NCBI GenBank assembly: GCA_011634665.1 | Contig: WAEK01000014.1 | Location: forward strand, 1,217,501-1,281,500 | From: Mortierella sp. BCC40632 | Lineage: Eukaryota > Mortierellomycota > Mortierellomycetes > Mortierellales > Mortierellaceae | DNA: 64,000 nucleotides | Reading direction: 5' to 3' | Part shown: piece after piece, positions 58,630-64,000 of the stretch | How positions within the stretch are numbered: position 1 is the stretch's first letter | Layout of the letters: each line of letters starts with the position of its first letter | Translations under genes and position numbers: made by a program | The notes under the pieces: generated by a model | The model's input: only the letters and a program-made list of their open reading frames with translations | Database searches by the model: none | Told to the model about the DNA's origin: nothing

Positions 58630-59178
58630 AAGGAACAGGGCGAAGTTAGGCAGAGAGTTGTATTATTGTGGTTTGGATCATCAACACCAGAGGGTGGCAA
58701 ACGACTCAAGAGCTTCCATTAACATATCTATCTTCGATTAAAGTCGACATTCCATCTTCTTGGGATGTAGAGAAAGGTGAGCCTGACAACGACAAATTGT
58801 TTCGATGATCGACTGGTAACAAGAAATGAAGAGATCTGTTGCTTACTGATCGGCTCGACTCTTACCTGTACGGTAGGCAACCTTAATGACAAGGGGTTTC
58901 AGCCCAGTATGCTGGTCTCGTTGACAGCGCCCAAGCTTGGAGCCACGGAATTTACTGGAATCCACTATCTTGGAGGCAGATTTATCACAGAGTATGTGTC
59001 TTAATGTTTCCTTGACAGACTCTTTGAGAACTTCAATAATGGGAACGAACAACAAAACTCACGATCAAACTTTCCATACATGGTACTATGTCATCATGGC
59101 GCCCAAAGGGAGATGAACCAGAGATGGGAGCTCAACCTTCCACAGTTCCCAGGTACCGACCAATGCGTACGACTCTAA
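57505..59178 (+). CDS. NAD(P)H-hydrate epimerase (YjeF_N family)
   Basis: Repairs damaged cofactor by interconverting R- and S-NAD(P)HX so that the partner dehydratase can restore NAD(P)H. Eight small exons: 57505-57516 (12 nt), 57605-57695, 57799-57897, 58009-58191, 58272-58355, 58744-58776, 58877-58991 and 59124-59178, giving 223 residues, the family's normal length. Signatures are the start [38 protein letters not shown] (usual NNGGDG has Leu here), [29 protein letters not shown] (usual PSGW has Ser) and SLTAPKLGA, ending [14 protein letters not shown]. The last acceptor (CCAGAG) and the 33-nt exon 6 are predicted from frame and homology. Intron 5 holds a 49-nt A run. No targeting peptide is visible, so a cytosolic form is likely. 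Confidence 0.9.
58577..58625 (+). repeat. A49 homopolymer in an intron
   Basis: Longest homopolymer in the window, inside intron 5 of the epimerase gene. A T11 run lies about 30 nt upstream (from 58540). The intron (388 nt) is three to four times longer than its neighbours. Confidence 0.95.
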
Positions 59179-59324
59179 GATTTTCAGCGAGAAGACGGAG
59201 AATAGGTTGTCTTTCCTCTCTCTCTCTCTCTCTCTCTTCTGAACAACTGCGCAGATAGCGACTGTATGTTTTGATTTGCTGTAGTTGGTTCTCAACTGAT
59301 TAACTTCAGCTTCAGATCACCAAG

Positions 59325-60666
59325 ATGATTATGGGTGATTTTGTTATTCGTCATGTAAGATAAAAGACATCAGTTGAATCACAGACATCCAATCCATTGC
59401 TCAAATCAATCTAGCAACTAAATTTTTTGCCTCTATTCAGATGAGAAAGGAAGAGATTGGTGAATTCATCGACATCCTAGAAGAGAATGCTGCCAGACTA
59501 ATGGCCAATAATATCCCTCAGTGGATACCAGGCATGTTTCGAGAGGAAGACAGCCGAGCAGAGATCGAGTCTGCCGTGCTTGCTCTGCGATGCTATACTA
59601 TACACGATACAAAGAACAATGTCGCAGCAGGGGTATTCATGTTGAACTACGAAGATGCCTTCGACCAGAGTCTCTGGAGTAGTCAGGTACAAGACTGGAT
59701 GGATGCAGTCTATCTTCATCGACTTGTCCTCAAAGAAGAGTACCGTGGTAAGGAATTGACAGCCATGATCATCGACTTTGCGGAACAAAAGGTGAAGGAG
59801 TGCGGGAGGGGCTTCTTACGGTTGGATTGTCTGGCGATTTGCATCCCCTTGCGCAAGTTCTACCGCGAGCGATGCCGAGGCAAAGGCATCAAAGGCTTTT
59901 GTGAACTGGCAGCAGTCTGGAACCCTGAGCGGAACTTGGAATTTGCGTTGTTTGAACTCGCGGTGGACACTTCTTCTCCGAAACACCAGCATCAAAGCAT
60001 CTCCAGAATTCCAATGTCGCTCGACGATTTCGTTATCCGCAATGTAATGAACAAGTCTGATTATTGTAGGCTATTCGGTTTCTCTCTCTCTGTGCATCTT
60101 TCTCAATCTAAAATTGCCTGTGCTTGTAACTTCCAAAGACAAAAATAGAAGAGCTCGATGAATTTATCGAGATCCTAGAGCGAGCAGCAGAATGGATGGA
60201 GTCCATGCAGCTAAAGCAATGGATCCCAGGCACATTCCGACGGCCCGAGATCCGAGCGCATATCCAGGGCGCCATTGAGTCTAAGAATTGTTTTGTGGTT
60301 TATCACTCGGCCTCTTCGACCATTGCAGCCATCTTTACGTTGAACTACTCGGATCCATTTGATCACATGCTTTGGTCCCATTTTGCAGCCGACTGGTTAG
60401 ATGCCGTCTACTTGCACCGGCTTGTTGTAGAGAAATCATTCCAAGGTCGAGGCATTGTTCCCAAGATCATCCAGTTTGTGGAAGAGATTGTCAAGACCTC
60501 TGGAAGACACTACTTGCGACTGGATTGCCGTGCCAACAACCCTCAACTGAGGAAATTTTATAATGAAAAGTGTGGATTGCAGGCAGAAGGTGTATACAAG
60601 GATCAAAAGACAGGCATTGAGTATGCAAGATTCGAACGCCTCGTTGTCCCAATAGAATTTGTGTAG
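59325..60666 (+). CDS. protein of two tandem GNAT acetyltransferase domains
   Basis: Exons 59325-59354, 59441-60043 and 60139-60666 give 386 residues. Each half starts with FVIR[HN], then [KE]EE[IL]xEFI[DE]ILE, QWIPGxFR, a FxLNYxDxFDxxLW segment, the acceptor strand WxDAVYLHRLV and a LRLDC strand, so the gene arose by internal duplication. The intron falls right after FVIR[HN] in both halves. Domain 2 keeps the acetyl-CoA loop QGRGI and NPQLRKFYNEKCG. Domain 1 has RGKEL and LRLDCLAICIPLRKFYRERC, so it has lost the loop glycine and probably cannot bind acetyl-CoA normally. The substrate is unknown; the family fits small-molecule N-acetyltransferases. It begins 147 nt after the epimerase stop, in the same orientation. 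Confidence 0.86.
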
Positions 60667-60807
60667 TAGATAAAAGGCGGACCAACATATAATTATCTGA
60701 AAGTACCATCATGGCATTGAAGAGGATCTCGTGCCTATGCCCCTTTTATTGTTATTATTATTGTTATTATTCTTTTTTTTCTGGTCAAGTGGAAAGTAAC
60801 CATTCGT

Positions 60808-63800
60808 TTAAATCGCAGCCTCCAAACTTTTCTTCAGAGCTTCAAGACGAGCAGTCTCTTGTAGTAGCATTGAGACGCGTTCTTGAAGTACCTGCTCCAC
60901 TGTTGCCATTGGCGAGGACTTGGAAGGGCTGCTTGTCGATGAATCATTCATGGAATGCGACTCGTCGTCCGTATTCAAAAGAAGCCGGAGCTTATCTTGA
61001 CGAAGTCGCACGATATCATTTTCCAGTTCTGTCTTCTCTTTTGCCAGAGTTTCCTTTTGAGTTTTGAGATCTCCCACCTCGGTTTCGACTCGAGCCTTTC
61101 GTTGGTAAAGCTTCTCCAATTGATCTTGACACCTATCCAGAGCAATCGAGTCTTGCAAGGGGGTTGGGGGCATTTCAGAATAGTCTAGATTCAAATGTGC
61201 TCGTTCCTGATCTTGCTCTCGGTTCTGTCCTTTGTCTTGGTATGGAGAGTGGTGTCCATCTTGCATGCTCGTCTTGTCATGACCAGAAGGGGCAGATGAA
61301 ATGGATAGTGGTGCAGGTTTAGCAAACCGTGCTGAGTTAAAGAAAGTACTTCTCGAGGTAACAGTATTGGCTTGAGACAGTGGTGATCTATTGTCTTCCA
61401 GTCCAGGCTGCGATTCTTCACTTTTGTCTGGGTTGAGAGCATTGTCAAGAGAAAGATTACTTTCTTGATTTTGATTAAGCATTGAGTATGTCAAGTCGAG
61501 GGTGCTGCTGGTAGATGATCGTTGGATCCCTTTCTCGGAGGATTCAGCTCCCTTTTTGCGAAGCAGTGTCCCCCCACGTCGAACGCCAAGTACTCTAGAC
61601 ATATCTCGTATCATCTTTTCGATGCCTGACACGTTATCGGACAGCTCTGAGAACGTTGCCATTTGGACCCTAGTAAAAGTTTCCAGTTGATCTTTAAGCT
61701 CCTGCATTTCGAGGAACGGATTTTCCGGTTGAGAAAAACCCGTGTCATTAGATATAGCCTCGATAGGTATAGATGGATAGGCTGCACCTCGATCCTGTGT
61801 GTCAATGGAAGAAATGTCATGGCTGTTGGTGTTGGGATTCATCCCTGAATGCTGTGACATCCACTCTTGAATCTTTGTGATTTCTCCATGTACTTCCCCG
61901 TTCTGTAGGAGTCCTTCTCGCAGCTCGTTCATTAAAGAATGGACTGAATGAATATCGTCCTGCATCTGACGGTATTGTCCTAAGAAAGCGCCTTCAGATC
62001 GATTGGACTCGTGGCGTATTACTTCGAGAATTTTTTCAATAGGTTCCTCCCATCCACCTAGTTTCTGTTCTTCAGCCGCTTTCACTTCCGTTGAGTGCTC
62101 CCTGACTAATGCCGAACCATGCTCTTGAAGATCCCTAGGCAAGATATTCAGCTATTAAGCCAAATAATAGTAATAATAGTAGTAGTATAGAATAGATAGA
62201 ACGGAGCAGAGCAGAAAGACTGAAGTTAATAAAGATACAATATCCAGTCCTTTAGTGCCGAGACTAGCTTCCGCTCACTGGATCACTCGAGCAAAAGGTC
62301 AGGAATAGTTTTTTAAAAGGTCATATTGCTTTACCTTCTCCTGGGGAACAACTTGCGTTTGGACTTGGTCTTCATTTCCAGTCGAACCACCTTTGCCTAG
62401 TTCATGGCAGTGTTTTCCAGAGAAGACTGCGTCGTCTTGTCTCCTTGATTGGTCCTTCATATCTCTATCAAAAGTTGACTTTGGGCTAAAAGCTAAGTTT
62501 CTTTCGATATCCTTGTCAGCCAACTGGGATTTTGGGTGAAGGCGTGGCCATGTGCTTGTTTCTCTTGGTCCTGATGTTTTGGATACCGACGACAAGCGCT
62601 TAGAAGAACGGAGATCACTCTCATCCAAAAGCGATATAGCACTAAAGGATTGGTCATTGTCCCAGGATGGCAAGTCGGAAGAATTCCTTGGAGTGAGCTC
62701 CCAGCCCTTTTTTGGTGTCGCGTCAGGCGTGTGTTGCTGCTCTGGAAGTATGGAGGGCGATACTAAATGAGTATGCATATTGAGTTCATTCCGGGACTCC
62801 GAGTCCTTTTCCAGTCGGAACTCCTGCTGCCCACCCATCTGTTTCTGTACTCTAGTGAAGTGGTTCATCAGGTCCAGTAAACGGTCGGCTTGGCCATCTA
62901 CTGTCGGGATAATTTTCTTTTCTATTCGATCCAGGGCAGCAGCGAGCACGAAGGCACTCCTGGATAGATTTTGAGCATTTGCCGCCTCGGGAAACTCTTG
63001 TACAGATGGTGATTGTGATCCCAGCTCATGTTCGCTGGCAAAAGGATCCTCCTTTTGAAAAAGAACTGTCGAGGTGTTAAGTTCCGTCTCTTTTGCTCGT
63101 GCCTCTCGAATCCTAAAACTGTCGTGCGTCACTTGACTGCTAAGATGACTCAACCCTGAATGAACGGCGAGTTCTTGTAACAGCTGTAGTTGCACATCTG
63201 TCTTTTGATCTACTCTGTCCATGTAGTCCTGCACTGCCATCATTCTTCCGTCGTCAATATTGTATAGTCTGGCTCCAGCGCCGTCGAGCTGATAGTCTTG
63301 ATATGCCATTATCTTACACTGCGAAGTGTTGATCAACTCCAAAAGTAACTGGAGTTGATCCAATTTTGACAATACATGAAGATTGCTCTGGCCCGAGTGA
63401 GACTGTTCGTATGGGCTGTTCAAGTCGGGATATTGCCAAGTCCGTTCATGGTTGCCTAGATCTTCAAACTTTCGTAACATGCTTGCGACCCTGGGATGGA
63501 CACCATCGTTTGTGGGACTCAGTGGCTCGGCTTGAAGATGATCTGGTAGTGCGCTTCCACGAGGGCTTACCCCAGAGGGACGTCTGAGAGGCCGTGACCC
63601 TGTGCTTGCCGAATATTGTAATTTTGGTGCCTTGGAGGTATCAACATTAAGTCCAGAACTAGTCCTCATACCAAGGTCGGCGACTGGGGGCCTCAATGCT
63701 GACCGAGGGCTAGGACCCTGGAGCCATCCGATATGACTCGAGATATCTGCCAGTTTTGATCGAATGTCAGAAAGGACGGAGCGCTCTCTTTGCTCGTTAG

Positions 63801-64000
63801 TAGGGTCAGTGACAGAGAGTTTCATCATGTCAATGATTTCATCCTTGAGCTCATCGAACTCCTGGCGTTGCGTTGTGGTCCCTTCCTTCAGTTCTGTAAA
63901 CTGTCCAGTAAAGGATTTTGAGACATCGTCTAATAAAACTGATAGTGACTGGAGTGACTCTTCGTGCTTGTTAGAGAGTAGCTCAAGTGGTGGGAGAAGG
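60808..64000 (-). CDS. coiled-coil protein, 5' end outside the window
   Basis: Exons in coding order are >64000-62335 and 62151-60808; the join CAGGAGAAG|GTAAAG ... TTAATAG|CTGAAT is in phase 0. The frame is open to the window edge, giving at least 1,002 residues. Long Ser/Arg/Pro-rich disordered stretches alternate with helical parts, such as LQSLSVLLDDVSKSFTGQF and FETAVETEV-like segments. A heptad-rich C-terminus reads LEKLYQRKARVETEVGDLKT, then KEKTELENDIVRLRQDKLRL, ending TARLEALKKSLEAAI. No catalytic motif was seen. A scaffold at the spindle-pole body, septum or cell cortex is possible, but nothing in the sequence decides. Confidence 0.8.

Noticed and set aside
1..64000. tRNA, rRNA, CRISPR array or telomere repeat
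   Set aside because: No T-loop GTTCRANYC context with a matching acceptor stem, no rRNA-like blocks, no spaced direct repeats and no TTAGGG array were noticed by eye. A tRNAscan or Infernal run would settle small RNA genes.

Overview
The window looks like nuclear DNA of an early-diverging filamentous fungus. My best guess is the Mortierellomycota or another Mucoromycota lineage. The reasons are spliceosomal introns of about 50-160 nt with GTAAG/GTATG donors and short YAG acceptors, fungal ERG27 and Fun30 genes, a cofactor-independent phosphoglycerate mutase, an AZUL-HECT ligase, and many A/T homopolymer runs of 20-50 nt plus (CT)n/(GA)n tracts outside coding sequence. The taxon is inferred from gene content only. 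I found no tRNA, rRNA, CRISPR array or intact transposon.

Layout. 1-5.3 kb is gene-poor and rich in microsatellites. 5.3-11.6 kb holds a mitochondrial two-HMG-box (TFAM/Abf2-like) protein (+), phosphoglycerate mutase (-) and a double-RING + LON-domain protein (-). 12.4-18.5 kb is one eight-exon gene (+) for a 1,778-residue protein with an EH domain followed by two SPRY domains. 18.9-20.2 kb is a decayed zinc alcohol dehydrogenase. 21.5-27.1 kb is a long RGS-domain gene (-) whose disordered C-terminal half carries six copies of a KLxxFFG-type motif. 28.1-32.8 kb has SEC18/NSF (-) and ERG27 (+) sharing a 252-bp divergent promoter. 33.3-35.6 kb has a GPCR-like relic, a small mitochondrial membrane coiled-coil protein (-), an unassigned exon pair, and a 90-residue SCOC/Slo1 gene (-) that is divergent with a Fun30/SMARCAD1 remodeller (+, 35.9-39.6 kb).

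39.6-48.4 kb is an accessory-looking, gene-poor island. Its only intact gene has an intronless coding region and encodes a DZIP3-type HEPN - TPR - Sel1 - MYND protein. 48.4-57.0 kb has a CEP120-like C2/coiled-coil protein (-) divergent with an AZUL-HECT ubiquitin ligase (+). 57.5-60.7 kb has NAD(P)H-hydrate epimerase (+) and a protein of two tandem GNAT domains (+). 60.8-64 kb is the 3' part of a coiled-coil protein (-) that runs off the window.

Most genes are housekeeping: glycolysis, vesicle fusion, sterol C4 demethylation, chromatin, ubiquitin, metabolite repair and mtDNA packaging. The strongest leads for undescribed biology are the HEPN-TPR-Sel1-MYND protein, the RGS protein with repeated FFG motifs, the EH-SPRY-SPRY architecture with its 16-residue LTEID repeats, a centriolar-family CEP120 protein in a fungus, and the duplicated GNAT with a conserved intron position and one degenerate domain. 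Exon coordinates were worked out by hand from splice consensus and phase; none has transcript support here.
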